Positions 32,536-41,650 of a stretch of DNA of 62,900 bases are shown here, piece by piece; within the stretch, counting starts at the first letter, position 1, and every line of letters starts with the position of its first letter. The stretch covers positions 1 through 62,900 of the forward strand of contig JAJDCX010000012.1 in NCBI GenBank assembly GCA_029260615.1, given 5' to 3'. A program made the position numbers and the translations under genes. The DNA comes from Phycisphaeraceae bacterium. Lineage in GTDB: Bacteria > Planctomycetota > Phycisphaerae > Phycisphaerales > Phycisphaeraceae. The notes below the pieces were generated by a model, which saw nothing but the letters and a program-made list of their open reading frames with translations, was not told the DNA's origin and did not search any database.

Positions 32536-33173
32536 GAAGGACTCGCCACAGTCATGACGAACATGTTGTGAACACGTTTAGCGGGCGATCGCAGATCGCC
32601 GTGCCAAGCACATGCAGCCAGCACGCGGATCTTCGATCCGCCGCTAAACGGCCGATGGCCGCACGCCCACGTGGTACACACGCCTTCACCCTCATCGAGA
32701 TGGTCGTGAGCCTGTCGGTCATCTCGATCGTCTTCCTGGCGATGGGCTCGGTGATGGTGCTTGCCAGCAAGGCCCTGCCCACCGCCGACAGCTCCACCGC
32801 ACTCACGTTCGAGGCTAACGACCTTGTCCAGCAGATCGTCTCGGAGCTCCAGACCGCCACCTCGGTCACCGCCGCCACCGACAAGGGGATCGCCTTCACC
32901 GTCCCCGACCGCGACAGCGACGCCGTCGACGAATCCATCATGTACCGCTGGGACGGCGTGCCCGGCGGCCCGCTGTTTCGGCAGTACAACGGCGGCAACC
33001 CGGTCAAGATGTTCCTCGTATGGGAGTTCCAACTGGTCTACGGCACAGCAGCCGGTGTTCAGCCCCCGACCGGCCCATTGCTGTCGGTCTCGATCACCCT
33101 TAACGCCGGACAAGACGCGTCGTCGCGTGTGCGTACGTCGGTGACGACCCTGAACCAACCCCAGGCGCCCTGA
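32532..33173 (+). CDS. GspJ/GspI-like minor pseudopilin with an inserted leader
   Basis: The 213-residue protein has the signature HAFTLIEMVVSLSVISIVFL only after 50 residues, far longer than a normal prepilin leader. Residues about 15-40 are encoded by a double-hairpin element (32575-32650). The ATGA overlap with the gene upstream supports 32532 as the original start; ATG 32655 would give a normal 8-residue leader and may be the start now used. The cleavage position has Ala instead of Gly before Phe. The C-terminal domain is GspJ-like in its Ser/Thr-rich beta content. Confidence 0.8.
   Translation: MRRTRHSHDEHVVNTFSGRSQIAVPSTCSQHADLRSAAKRPMAARPRGTHAFTLIEMVVSLSVISIVFLAMGSVMVLASKALPTADSSTALTFEANDLVQQIVSELQTATSVTAATDKGIAFTVPDRDSDAVDESIMYRWDGVPGGPLFRQYNGGNPVKMFLVWEFQLVYGTAAGVQPPTGPLLSVSITLNAGQDASSRVRTSVTTLNQPQAP
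32575..32650. repeat. REPIN-like palindromic element inside a pseudopilin gene
   Basis: The element has 10-bp terminal inverted repeats (CGTTTAGCGG and CCGCTAAACG). Inside each is a perfect 7-bp hairpin with a 3-nt loop: GGCGATC-GCA-GATCGCC at the left and GCGGATC-TTC-GATCCGC at the right. A 20-odd-bp centre separates the two hairpins. This paired-hairpin design is that of REP doublets (REPINs) or small MITEs. It has no coding capacity for a transposase. I saw only one copy in the window. Confidence 0.75.
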
Positions 33174-33175
33174 TC

Positions 33176-34357
33176 ATGATACACAGACACACAGAGAAGT
33201 CGGGTCCGGTATCCGGCGGAGCGATTGGTCACGGTTTCACCCTGGTCGAGGCGGTGATGTCGATGCTGATCGTGGGTTTGATGCTGGTCGCGGCGCTGAA
33301 CACGGTCGGGGCGTCAAAGATCGCACAGAGCCGAAACGCCGAGCAGAACCTCGGCCCGATGCTCGCCGAGGATCTGTTGACCGAGATCCTCGGGCAGGTG
33401 TATGAGGAGCCGGACGACACACCGGAGTTCGGCCGGGAGAGCGAGCCCGGCGGGGACCGCAACGACTGGGATGATGTGGATGACTACAACGGCTGGTCCG
33501 CCAGCCCGCCGCAAAATAAGGACGGGACGGATATCCCCGACCTGGCCGGCTGGGGACGCTCCGTGACGGTGGTCTTTGTAAATCCCGGCCTGGTCGACAC
33601 GTCCGCATCAGACATCGGCCACAAGCGGATCCATGTCACGGTGACTCACAACGGCCGGGTGGTGAGCGAGTTGTGGGGGCTGCGGACGTCCGGTTGGCCG
33701 GACTATCAGCCACAGACGGATCTCGTGACCCCCCTGAGGGTGCTGTACGTCGTGACCAACCTGAGCCCCACCCCCCAGGAGGCCAGCCGGATCGCACTGA
33801 TAGAGTCCTGGGGGTTCACCGTGAACCTGATCCAGCAGGGCGCGGCGCAGGCGGAGTTTAATCAGGAGGCGACGAACAATGACGTGGCATATATCGGTAT
33901 GGAGGTCAATACCAATACCCTGTCCACCAAGCTGCGCAACTTCTCGATCGGGGTGGTGAATGAAGAAATGGACCACGGCTCTATCATGGGTTTCAGCAAC
34001 AACTATGGCACCACGACTAATACAAATATTATGGTAACGGACAATACCCACTACATCACTTCGACGTTCACGACGGGCTTCCTGGATCTTTATAGCTCGG
34101 TTCAGAACGTGCACTACATCGATACCCCGTGGGGGTTTGGCATGCAGCAATTGGGAGAGATCAAAAAGTTAGGGAATAATTATCGACCGGCGTTGGCGGT
34201 GATCGAGACGGGGGGGGGGATGGTAACCAGTGATCCTGCTGCGGGCCGGCGTGTCCAACTCCCCTGGGGCAACGCCGGATTCGACTTTAACGCCCTGAAC
34301 GCCGACGGCCAGACGCTGATGAAGCGGGCGATCGAGTGGGCCGCCAGCATGGAGTAG
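33176..34357 (+). CDS. Pseudopilin fused to a large C-terminal domain
   Basis: The 393-residue protein begins like a GspI-type pseudopilin (GFTLVEAVMSMLIVGLMLVA, residues 20-39; AEDLLTEILGQVYE). A very acidic linker follows (about 75-125). Residues about 188-393 form an unrelated domain starting LRVLYVVTNLSPTP and containing ALIESWGFTVNLI, IGVVNEEM, VTDNTHYIT, LAVIETGGGM, RRVQLPWGNAGFDFNAL and a terminal LMKRAIEWAA. I recall this as a Rossmann/glutamine-amidotransferase-like domain seen in planctomycete surface proteins. It is 2 bp after the GspJ-like gene. A run of ten G (34210-34219) lies in the frame. Confidence 0.78.
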   Translation: MIHRHTEKSGPVSGGAIGHGFTLVEAVMSMLIVGLMLVAALNTVGASKIAQSRNAEQNLGPMLAEDLLTEILGQVYEEPDDTPEFGRESEPGGDRNDWDDVDDYNGWSASPPQNKDGTDIPDLAGWGRSVTVVFVNPGLVDTSASDIGHKRIHVTVTHNGRVVSELWGLRTSGWPDYQPQTDLVTPLRVLYVVTNLSPTPQEASRIALIESWGFTVNLIQQGAAQAEFNQEATNNDVAYIGMEVNTNTLSTKLRNFSIGVVNEEMDHGSIMGFSNNYGTTTNTNIMVTDNTHYITSTFTTGFLDLYSSVQNVHYIDTPWGFGMQQLGEIKKLGNNYRPALAVIETGGGMVTSDPAAGRRVQLPWGNAGFDFNALNADGQTLMKRAIEWAASME

Positions 34358-34427
34358 CCGTAGACAGCGTGACACTGAGACACGAGGGGCGATGGCGTCG
34401 TTTCATCATGTGGGCCGGAGCAAGATC

Positions 34428-34949
34428 ATGCGTAAAGACAAAGTGATACACCGATCAACAAACCCGCGCCGCCGGGGCTCGGTCTACATCATGGTGCTGG
34501 GCGCGTCGCTGCTGGTGGCGGTGATCGGGATCTCGTCTCTCATGGCGGCGCGGGTGCAACGCCGTGCGGCGGTTGCGTCGGGCGACATGATCCAGGCCCG
34601 TGAGAACGCACGGGCCGCCATCGACCGCGCGCTCTGGGGGATCGAGGCGATGCCGACAACTTGGCGGTCGAGCTTTGCCGGCGGGTCGTTTTCTACCGGC
34701 ACGCTGGGGGGCGGCACGCTCACGCTCACCGTGGTCGACCCCGTCGATGGCGACCCGACCAACAACACCACCGACCCGGTTGCCCTGACCGGTACCGGAG
34801 TCGTCGGGCAGGCCACCTACATGCTCGAGGTCACGCTCAACGGCGACGGGACCATGCAGCCAGGCACTTGGAAACGCGTCGTTGGCGATGCCGCGGCTCA
34901 GGCGGCGCAGGCAACTCAGGGAGCTCAGGGGGGGGCTAAGGTGAAGTAG
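34428..34949 (+). CDS. PilX/GspK-like membrane protein
   Basis: The 173-residue protein has a basic start, RRRGSVYIMVLGASLLVAV and a single long hydrophobic helix, but no consensus prepilin cut site. PilX/GspK-type minor pilins of this class begin in a similar way (RGS followed by a helix). The C-terminus is rich in Gly, Thr and Ala, with an AQAAQATQGAQGG tail. ATG 34428 was chosen because GGAG lies 7 bp upstream; ATG 34392 has a poorly placed site. It is the last gene of the secretion operon and converges on the HD-GYP gene. Confidence 0.65.
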   Translation: MRKDKVIHRSTNPRRRGSVYIMVLGASLLVAVIGISSLMAARVQRRAAVASGDMIQARENARAAIDRALWGIEAMPTTWRSSFAGGSFSTGTLGGGTLTLTVVDPVDGDPTNNTTDPVALTGTGVVGQATYMLEVTLNGDGTMQPGTWKRVVGDAAAQAAQATQGAQGGAKVK

Positions 34950-35003
34950 GAGGCAATCGGTGCGTTCGCTACTGTTGTATGGCCACACATCGGTGTCAAC
35001 AAC

Positions 35004-36635
35004 TCACGCCGCGGCCCGTGCCGCCGCGCCGTGCTTGGCAACCAGTTGGTCGTAACCGGTGAAATCCAGCTTCACGAATAGCGGTACCATCGCCGGGTCG
35101 AACTGTGTCCCGGCGCAGTTCTCAATCTCTTCCAGCACCGTCTCTCTGGGCATCGCCGGGCGGTAGGACCGGGTCGAGCTCATCGCGTCGAACGTATCTG
35201 CCAACGCCAGGATACGCCCGATCTGGGGGATGATCTCGGCTGCGAGCCCCGCGGGGTAGCCCCGGCCGTCCCAACGCTCGTGGTGGTGCAGCACGCCCGG
35301 GAGGATCGGGTCGATTGTCGGGATCCCCTTGAGGATGTTGTAGCCAATTACGGGGTGCCGTTTGATCTGCCCAAACTCCTCGTCTGTCAGCTTGCCTGCC
35401 TTGCAGAGCACGGCTTCGGGCACTCCGATCTTGCCTACGTCGTGAACCAGCCCGGTCGTATGGATACGCTCCACTTCCTTGGCGTCCATCCCCATTGTCT
35501 CGGCCAACATCGCGCCCAGGTAGGCGACACGCTCGGAGTGGCCGCGGGTGTACGGGTCTTTGGCATCGATCGACGCGGTCAGCGCCTGAAGCGTCCCCAT
35601 GAACAACTGTTTCTGTTCGTCGAACCGTGCGATGTTTTCATGGAACACACCCAGCAGGTTCGCCGCCGCTTCGAGGAACATCATCTCACCGCTGGTCACA
35701 TCACTTTCCATCGGGCAGGAGCCGGCCTTGTTCCCGGCTAGCAACACGCCGACCACCTCGCCGTCGTGTGTGACCTGCTCGACCAGAACCTCCGAGCCCA
35801 CCAGCCCGGCAACTCCCGGAGAAGAAGGTTCCAGCAGGCGTGTCCAGTCCTCGCGTATCTTGTCGGAAAACTGATCGACCACAGCATGGTTGAACGTATC
35901 GGTGTCGCAGGGCAATTCCCCCGCCACGACCAGTCGGCCGGTTAGCCCCTTGATCTTTCGGTGGTGTTCCCAGAATCTCACCGCGATCCATTTGAACTGC
36001 ATCACGGGGAGTAGCTGGTTGCAGAAGGTGGGGATCAGGTCGCCGGGGTCGTCCAGGCTGTTCATCATCCGTGCCAGGCGGAACAACAGGCTAGTCTCTT
36101 CGTAAGTGCTTAGAAGCTGCTCGCTGAACTGATCGATTGTCTCGGCGTCACGGCTGACCTGTGCGTGGTCCTGCACCGATTGAACCAGTGCCGCGGCGAG
36201 CGTCGTCGGGTCTGCCCGGCCCACGCATGTGTAGCAGGCCAGATCGTTTTGTGCTTGCGTCGGATCGCCCCCGGCCTTCTTGCAGGTCGATGCGAACCAC
36301 TGCCCCTCAAAAACACCCGGCTCAAACGTGATCCCGATCACCACCCCGGTCACCCGGCGGTTCTCGATCTCTACGGCGGGAAGAGCCCAGCAACCCGGCT
36401 CTAATTCCACCGGTTTGGGATCTTTATCTTCAAGCCAACGCACCCCCAACGCCCAGACCTTGTCACGCACCGCTGCCGTGCGCAGCCAGCGCCCGCCGTC
36501 ACCGGGGTCCTGCGGCACGATCAAGTCCTGTGCCCCCGCTTCGATGCGCCAGCACGCCATCCGTAACGCCTTGCAGCGTTCCGCTATGGCCCCGTGTCGG
36601 CCGGAGTCGGGTTGTTGCGGTTTGACTTCGTTCAC
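35004..36635 (-). CDS. GAF-HD-GYP cyclic-di-GMP phosphodiesterase
   Basis: The 543-residue protein has an uncharacterised N-terminal region (about 1-150), a GAF-like domain (about 175-325) and a C-terminal HD-GYP domain (about 345-530). The catalytic set is complete: VHDVGKIG, KRHP, HHHERWDGRGYP and LALADTFDAM. Such enzymes hydrolyse cyclic di-GMP. The start GTG 36635 overlaps the stop of the response regulator gene upstream (GTGA). Because the GAF domain has no obvious membrane anchor, it is probably cytoplasmic. It may oppose surface-machine assembly encoded next door. Confidence 0.92.
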   Translation of the reverse strand: MNEVKPQQPDSGRHGAIAERCKALRMACWRIEAGAQDLIVPQDPGDGGRWLRTAAVRDKVWALGVRWLEDKDPKPVELEPGCWALPAVEIENRRVTGVVIGITFEPGVFEGQWFASTCKKAGGDPTQAQNDLACYTCVGRADPTTLAAALVQSVQDHAQVSRDAETIDQFSEQLLSTYEETSLLFRLARMMNSLDDPGDLIPTFCNQLLPVMQFKWIAVRFWEHHRKIKGLTGRLVVAGELPCDTDTFNHAVVDQFSDKIREDWTRLLEPSSPGVAGLVGSEVLVEQVTHDGEVVGVLLAGNKAGSCPMESDVTSGEMMFLEAAANLLGVFHENIARFDEQKQLFMGTLQALTASIDAKDPYTRGHSERVAYLGAMLAETMGMDAKEVERIHTTGLVHDVGKIGVPEAVLCKAGKLTDEEFGQIKRHPVIGYNILKGIPTIDPILPGVLHHHERWDGRGYPAGLAAEIIPQIGRILALADTFDAMSSTRSYRPAMPRETVLEEIENCAGTQFDPAMVPLFVKLDFTGYDQLVAKHGAAARAAA

Positions 36636-37048
36636 GCCGCGTTAGCGCCTTCCATCGACTCGTCGCCGCCGATTTCATTCAACAGCTCGCCGACCACAAC
36701 CAACAACTCACGGGCGCTGAACGGCTTGCACATCATCTGCCGAATATTGGTGTTTGCTAATTCGCTTGGCGAGAGTTTGTGACCCCGGGCCGTCACCATC
36801 ACCACCGGGGTGTCAGCTGTGACATCCGATTCGTGCAGTTTCACACACATCTCGAACCCGCTGAGCACCGGCATCTGAAAGTCGGTCACGATCAGGTCCG
36901 GGTCTTCCAACTGGGCCAGGTCGTACGCCTCCTGCCCGTCCGCTGCGGTCAACACATGGTAGCCCTCACGCTCGAGCTTGTACCGGATGATGTGCACGAT
37001 GTGTGCCTCATCGTCGACGATCAGGATGGTCTTATTTCTTTGGGACAA
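36632..37048 (-). CDS. Single-domain response regulator (CheY-like)
   Basis: The 138-residue protein is one receiver domain: ILIVDDEAHI, phospho-acceptor Asp in LIVTDFQMPVLSG, VVMVTARG, and the conserved Lys in MCKPF. No output domain is present. I start at TTG 37048 because GAGGAGG lies 5 bp upstream; an ATG at 37120 would add 24 residues with no match. It is coupled to the HD-GYP gene by a 4-bp overlap, so phosphorylation may control cyclic-di-GMP turnover. The cognate kinase could be the one at 22134, but nothing in the sequence proves it. Confidence 0.9.
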   Translation of the reverse strand: MSQRNKTILIVDDEAHIVHIIRYKLEREGYHVLTAADGQEAYDLAQLEDPDLIVTDFQMPVLSGFEMCVKLHESDVTADTPVVMVTARGHKLSPSELANTNIRQMMCKPFSARELLVVVGELLNEIGGDESMEGANAA

Positions 37049-37312
37049 TTCCGCCTCCTCGCAGGACACCGACACAGAAACCTTAGGCCCCTGGGCCCCC
37101 GGTGATCGGGCACAGGCCATATCTTTTTATCGGTGAAAATCGAGTCCCCCTCCACCCCCGGCCCCTCTGGACGCCCCCGGTCAAGTCCACTTCATCGGTC
37201 GTCAAACCCCACCCCACACGCCCCATAACCATCCGCTTCCCACCACATGCCAACACCCACAACCCGCCGCATCAAATACCAATAATACTTCCCCCCGCAC
37301 AACACCCTTCGC
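37049..37312. other. C-rich, G-poor intergenic region
   Basis: These 264 bp contain no gene. Between about 37140 and 37310 the + strand is strongly enriched in C with very few G, including several C5 runs, so the minus strand is purine-rich. It must hold the promoter of the response regulator operon, but no clear -35/-10 pair is visible. Confidence 0.4.
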
Positions 37313-37762
37313 CTACATCGCCTCGCTATCCAGCCAGATCGTCACCGGCCCCTCGTTGACAAGCGCAACCCGCATAGACGCGCCAAACCGACCAGTCGTT
37401 ACAACCCCTACACCCAGACCCCCAAGCCGATCCGCAAAATAATCACACAACGGCTCCGCCACCCCCGGCTGGGCCGCCCCGATAAAGCTCGGCCGTCGCC
37501 CCTTACGCACATCCCCGTACAACGTGAACTGAGACACCACCAACGCACCGCCCCCCACATCCAACAACGACCGATCAAACTTCCCTTCCTCATCAGGGAA
37601 CAGCCGAAGATTCACCACCTTCTCCGCCATCTTGTCAGCCTCGGCTTGTGTGTCCCCCTCACCGACCCCGACCAAGAGGACATACCCCAACCCGACCTCG
37701 CCGACGACTTCGCCATCGACGGCGACCGAACCCTTACTGACACGTTGGAGGAGGATGCGCAT
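37313..37762 (-). CDS. dtd: D-aminoacyl-tRNA deacylase
   Basis: The 149-residue protein hydrolyses D-amino acids mis-attached to tRNA. It starts [17 protein letters not shown] and has the two active-site motifs: SQFTLYGD (catalytic Ser-Gln-Phe) and [11 protein letters not shown] (the cross-subunit Gly-Pro motif). I use ATG 37762 because the family begins MRxxLQRV; an in-frame ATG 87 bp upstream adds unrelated residues. It lies 64 bp after aroC on the same strand. Confidence 0.95.
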   Translation of the reverse strand: MRILLQRVSKGSVAVDGEVVGEVGLGYVLLVGVGEGDTQAEADKMAEKVVNLRLFPDEEGKFDRSLLDVGGGALVVSQFTLYGDVRKGRRPSFIGAAQPGVAEPLCDYFADRLGGLGVGVVTTGRFGASMRVALVNEGPVTIWLDSEAM

Positions 37763-37826
37763 AGGGACACGATAGGCGAAAATGCCATGTGTCGATAACG
37801 AGGCAATGGATGTAGGGGAGGGTGAT

Positions 37827-38921
37827 TTAGAGAGTGCTTTGCTGGGCACGTTGCCGCAGCATGTGGTCGGCCAGCACGATCGCGGTCATCGCTTCGGCCA
37901 TCGGGATGAAGCGGGGGAGTAGGCAGGGGTCGTGGCGGCCCTTCGTTGAGATGGTGGTGGGCTCGCCTTCGGTGGTCACGGTGTCTTGATCCTGCGGAAG
38001 GCTGCTGGTGGGTTTGACGGCGCAGCGCAGGACGATGGGTTGTCCTGAGGAGATGCCGCCGAGCATGCCGCCGTGGCGATTTGTCTTGGTGATGACGTTG
38101 CCGTTGCTGTCGGTAGTGAAAAGATCGTTGTTTTCGGTGCCTCGGAGTGTGGCGCAGCCGAAGCCGTTGCCGTACTCGACACCCAGGACGGCAGGCAGGC
38201 TAAACATGGCTTTACCCAGGTCGGCTTTGAGTTTGTCGAAGACGGGTTCGCCCCAGCCGGGTGGGACGTTGCTGGCGACGATCTGTGCGATGCCGCCGAT
38301 CGAGTCGCGTTCGCTGCGCATCTTTTCGATCAACTCGATCATCTTGGTGGCGGCGTCGTTGTCCGGACAGCGGACGATGTTGGATTCAACTTGTTCGAGG
38401 GTGACTTGCTCGGGGTGTTGGATGTTGGCGGTGATGTCGCCGACCTGTGTGACGAACCCGACTATCTGGATGCCGTGGGTTTGTGCGAGCAGTTTCTTGG
38501 CGACGGCACCGGCAGCGACGCGGACGGTGGTCTCACGGGCGCTGGATCGTCCGCCGCCTCGGTAGTCGCGTCGGCCGTACTTGGCGTCGAAGGTGTAGTC
38601 GGCGTGGCCTGGGCGGTACTTGTGTTGGATGTCGCCGTAGTCGCGTGAGCGTTGGTCCTGGTTCTCGATGAGGATGGCGATGGACGTGCCGGTGGTTTTG
38701 CCTTCGAACACGCCGGAGAGGATCTGCGGGTGGTCGGGCTCATCACGTTGGGTGGTGATCTTGGATTGACCGGGTCGTCGTCTTGCGAGGTCGGGTGTGA
38801 GGTCGGCCTCGGATAATTCCAAGCCCGCAGGGACGCCGTCGATGATGCAGACGTTCCCCGGGCCGTGGCTTTCGCCGGCGGTGGTAACGCGGAAGAGTTG
38901 TCCAAATGTGTTGCCGGGCAT
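37827..38921 (-). CDS. aroC: Chorismate synthase
   Basis: The 364-residue protein makes chorismate from EPSP with reduced FMN, the last step of the shikimate pathway. Signatures are GESHGPG, the [15 protein letters not shown] region, [10 protein letters not shown], and the C-terminal [21 protein letters not shown] 38921 starts the conserved [20 protein letters not shown]; no good ribosome-binding site precedes it. The upstream spacer contains copies of a CGATACCCGA repeat also seen between the sucA-sucB-lpdA genes. Confidence 0.96.
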   Translation of the reverse strand: MPGNTFGQLFRVTTAGESHGPGNVCIIDGVPAGLELSEADLTPDLARRRPGQSKITTQRDEPDHPQILSGVFEGKTTGTSIAILIENQDQRSRDYGDIQHKYRPGHADYTFDAKYGRRDYRGGGRSSARETTVRVAAGAVAKKLLAQTHGIQIVGFVTQVGDITANIQHPEQVTLEQVESNIVRCPDNDAATKMIELIEKMRSERDSIGGIAQIVASNVPPGWGEPVFDKLKADLGKAMFSLPAVLGVEYGNGFGCATLRGTENNDLFTTDSNGNVITKTNRHGGMLGGISSGQPIVLRCAVKPTSSLPQDQDTVTTEGEPTTISTKGRHDPCLLPRFIPMAEAMTAIVLADHMLRQRAQQSTL

Positions 38922-39090
38922 GAGGGGATTGTATCGGATCGGGTATCGGGTGTGGGTATTCGGGTATCGGCAGGAGGCGAGCCGGTGCTGGCGGGACGCG
39001 TCGGCTAATTTGCTAACCAGCAAGCCAATCGGGGGCGTGTGTGCGGGCTAAGCCGCTGGGTGATTGTGTTTTTCTGTTTTTCCGCCTCGT

Positions 39091-41481
39091 CTATGGGCGG
39101 GTGGGTGCTAGTTCGCGGGCGTGGGCCATCTTGATGTGCGGCGACGCCAAGCGGGTCTTGAGTACGAGTAGCGCGGTTTCGAGTTGGGAGTCCAAGCCCA
39201 AGTCCAGGAGCAACGCGGACTTGGGCTGCTTGATCTCGACCATGACCCGTTCGGGGGTGTCGGCGGTCGCGACCTGGCCGTCGGCAACGTCGAGGTCTCG
39301 TTGATCCTCTGTTGCCTGGTCCGCGTCTTGTGTCTTCGGGTCGGGTTGGACATCATCTGCGGTCGTCGCTTTGATGACCTTGCGTATACCGCCGGGGACC
39401 TGGAACTCTGTTGTAGCCCAAGGCTTGGTCTCGTCTGCCATGATCGGCGTGTTGCCGTCGCGGATGATATCGACCTCCTGGCGGAGTTGCAGCGCATCAG
39501 CGACTTGGCGTGCGGTCATGGTCACATCCAGGTCCGGCTCGATGCCCCATGTGGTCGCGTTGGGTTTGCGATGGATGATGCGCTCCAAGGGGAGCAGGTA
39601 GTATTGGGTGGTGAGTTTGAGGTAGGCGGCGCCGTTGCTGGTCAGCGGGAACAGGTCCTGGACGGAGCCCTTGCCGAAGCTGCGTGATCCGATGATGGTG
39701 GCTCGGCTGTAGTCTTGCAGTGCGCCGGAGACGATCTCACTTGCACTGGCAGACCCCTGGTTAATCAGGACGGTCATCGGGAAGTTGGGGTAGGTGCGCA
39801 GGCGGTGTGCCTTGTTGGGTGTGGAGTGTCGGCCGTTGCCATCGACAGTGGAAACGATCGGGCCTTCAATGATGAAGCGGTCACAGATATCAATGGCGGA
39901 ACTGAGCAGCCCGCCGGGGTTGAATCGCAGGTCGAGGATCAGGCCGTTAATCGGGCCGTCCTTTTGCATCTGCGCGATCGCGGCGTCCAGGTCGTCCGCG
40001 GTCTGTGGGATGAACTGGGAGAGGCGGATGTACCCGATGCGGTTGGCCGGGTCGATCCAGTAATCCCAGCCGCCTTCGGGCTTGTGGGTCCAACCCCGGA
40101 TGGATTCGATTTCAATCTTGTCGCGGGTGATGGCGTAATCGATCAGCTCGGGTTCGCCTGGGCGTTCGATGCCGAGCCTGACCTGGGTACCGCGTGGGCC
40201 GGTGATTTCCTGGACGGCACGGTTAAGGCTCCATGAGTCCGTGTTCGTTCCATCGACGTGGGCGATGATGTCACCGGCCTTGAGCCCAGCGCGCATGGCG
40301 GGCGTGTTTTCAAGCGGGCTGACTACCAGCAGTCGGCCGTCACGCCGAGAGATCTGCACGCCGATCCCGGAGAAGTTCCCCTGCGTGCTTCGGCTAAACG
40401 ACTCGCGTTCCTGGGGCCAGATCACAGACGAGAAGTCGTCGAGCGTGCCGGTGAGGCCTTCGGTCATCTCATGGACGATGACCTCTTCGGGGAGGTTGAT
40501 GGTCTGCTCATTGAGTTTGATGACCCGATCGATGATGGTGCTGGCTTCGATGACATTGATCGTCTTGCCGGGCTCTTGCAGCGAGGCGCTGAGGCGGGCG
40601 AGGTAGTCGCGGAATTGTGCGGCGTCGGCCTCGTCGTTTAAAGCGGGAAACGATTCGTCCAGGCCCTTAGTGTCGAGCATCACGATCAGCGAATCGATCG
40701 ATCCTCGGATCAGTGGGGTGAGCCCCTGCTTGGCGACGTGTTTGCGTGCGGCGTAACGGATGGTCTGCCGGAGCATGGACAGGCGAACGCCCTTGAGCCG
40801 TGATTGCCAGTCTTCAATTTCGAGTTTGACGGTGCTGTTGGCGGTGTCTTTGTCGCCGCGTCGTTCGGCTCGCTCGTCGTAGAGCTGTTCGAGTCTGTTC
40901 GGGGCGTATAGCTGCAGCACACGGATGTGGCGTGCTGCCTGGTCCACGTCTGTCTGATAGGTGTTGCTGGCCTCGAACAGAAGATCCAACGCACGGTAAA
41001 GCGCGAGGGCTTCGAGCCAGTTGTCTTCGGCCTTGGCCCGCTGCGCCTTCTCAAGGGTTTCTTTGATGAGGCTGACGATCCGTGGGTCGTGCAGCATCGC
41101 TTCGGGATCGTCGGCGAGGCCGTGAGATTTGACGGCTGCGATCAGGGATTTTTCAAGCTCCTGGTCGGCGGCGTATTCTTCGAGCTCGGCGATGGCTTCG
41201 TCAAAAGCTTCACGCCGTTGCTTGGTCCGCTGGGCGTCGTTCTTCTGGAAGCGTTCCAGGTCGCCGATGAGGCTTCGGACAGTCTCGTCCTGCGTGGTGA
41301 AGGCGGTGGTTTTGATTTGTGACAGCAGCTTGTCGAATTGGCCGTGTTCCGCGAGCGTGTCGAGGTCAGCGGTGACGGTGTTGGCTACGGCCTGCCGTTG
41401 TGTGGGAGCCACGAAGAGCCCCGCTGTCGCGACGATGGCGGTGAGGCATATCCCAAAACGGATGGAGAGGGTGCGATTCAT
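39091..41481 (-). CDS. S41-family C-terminal-processing protease with PDZ domain
   Basis: The 796-residue protein has a signal peptide (first about 34 residues, cut near AVANT), a long helical N-terminal region, a PDZ domain (about 375-470: LKAGDIIAHVDG, TGPRGTQVRLGI) and an S41 protease domain. The catalytic Ser is in NQGSASASEIVSGAL and the Lys in GSRSFGKGSVQ. It should work in the periplasm on protein C-termini, as CtpA/Prc does. The last 130 residues are acidic and Gln/Asp-rich, without a known domain. It is longer than a standard Ctp of about 450 residues. Confidence 0.9.
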   Translation of the reverse strand: MNRTLSIRFGICLTAIVATAGLFVAPTQRQAVANTVTADLDTLAEHGQFDKLLSQIKTTAFTTQDETVRSLIGDLERFQKNDAQRTKQRREAFDEAIAELEEYAADQELEKSLIAAVKSHGLADDPEAMLHDPRIVSLIKETLEKAQRAKAEDNWLEALALYRALDLLFEASNTYQTDVDQAARHIRVLQLYAPNRLEQLYDERAERRGDKDTANSTVKLEIEDWQSRLKGVRLSMLRQTIRYAARKHVAKQGLTPLIRGSIDSLIVMLDTKGLDESFPALNDEADAAQFRDYLARLSASLQEPGKTINVIEASTIIDRVIKLNEQTINLPEEVIVHEMTEGLTGTLDDFSSVIWPQERESFSRSTQGNFSGIGVQISRRDGRLLVVSPLENTPAMRAGLKAGDIIAHVDGTNTDSWSLNRAVQEITGPRGTQVRLGIERPGEPELIDYAITRDKIEIESIRGWTHKPEGGWDYWIDPANRIGYIRLSQFIPQTADDLDAAIAQMQKDGPINGLILDLRFNPGGLLSSAIDICDRFIIEGPIVSTVDGNGRHSTPNKAHRLRTYPNFPMTVLINQGSASASEIVSGALQDYSRATIIGSRSFGKGSVQDLFPLTSNGAAYLKLTTQYYLLPLERIIHRKPNATTWGIEPDLDVTMTARQVADALQLRQEVDIIRDGNTPIMADETKPWATTEFQVPGGIRKVIKATTADDVQPDPKTQDADQATEDQRDLDVADGQVATADTPERVMVEIKQPKSALLLDLGLDSQLETALLVLKTRLASPHIKMAHARELAPTRP

Positions 41482-41650
41482 AAGCGGTTACTTCCCCTGT
41501 CGGAACGGGTATTCCCGTGTCCGGTGAACGTATCAAGGCGGCGGCCAACGTGTCGGCCACGGGCTCGCGGTCGCCGTGAGGATGGAACCGTTCAGCGGGG
41601 CTTACCTAATCTCTACGCGATAGGATGTATCTGCCCGCCATTGGCCTGGA

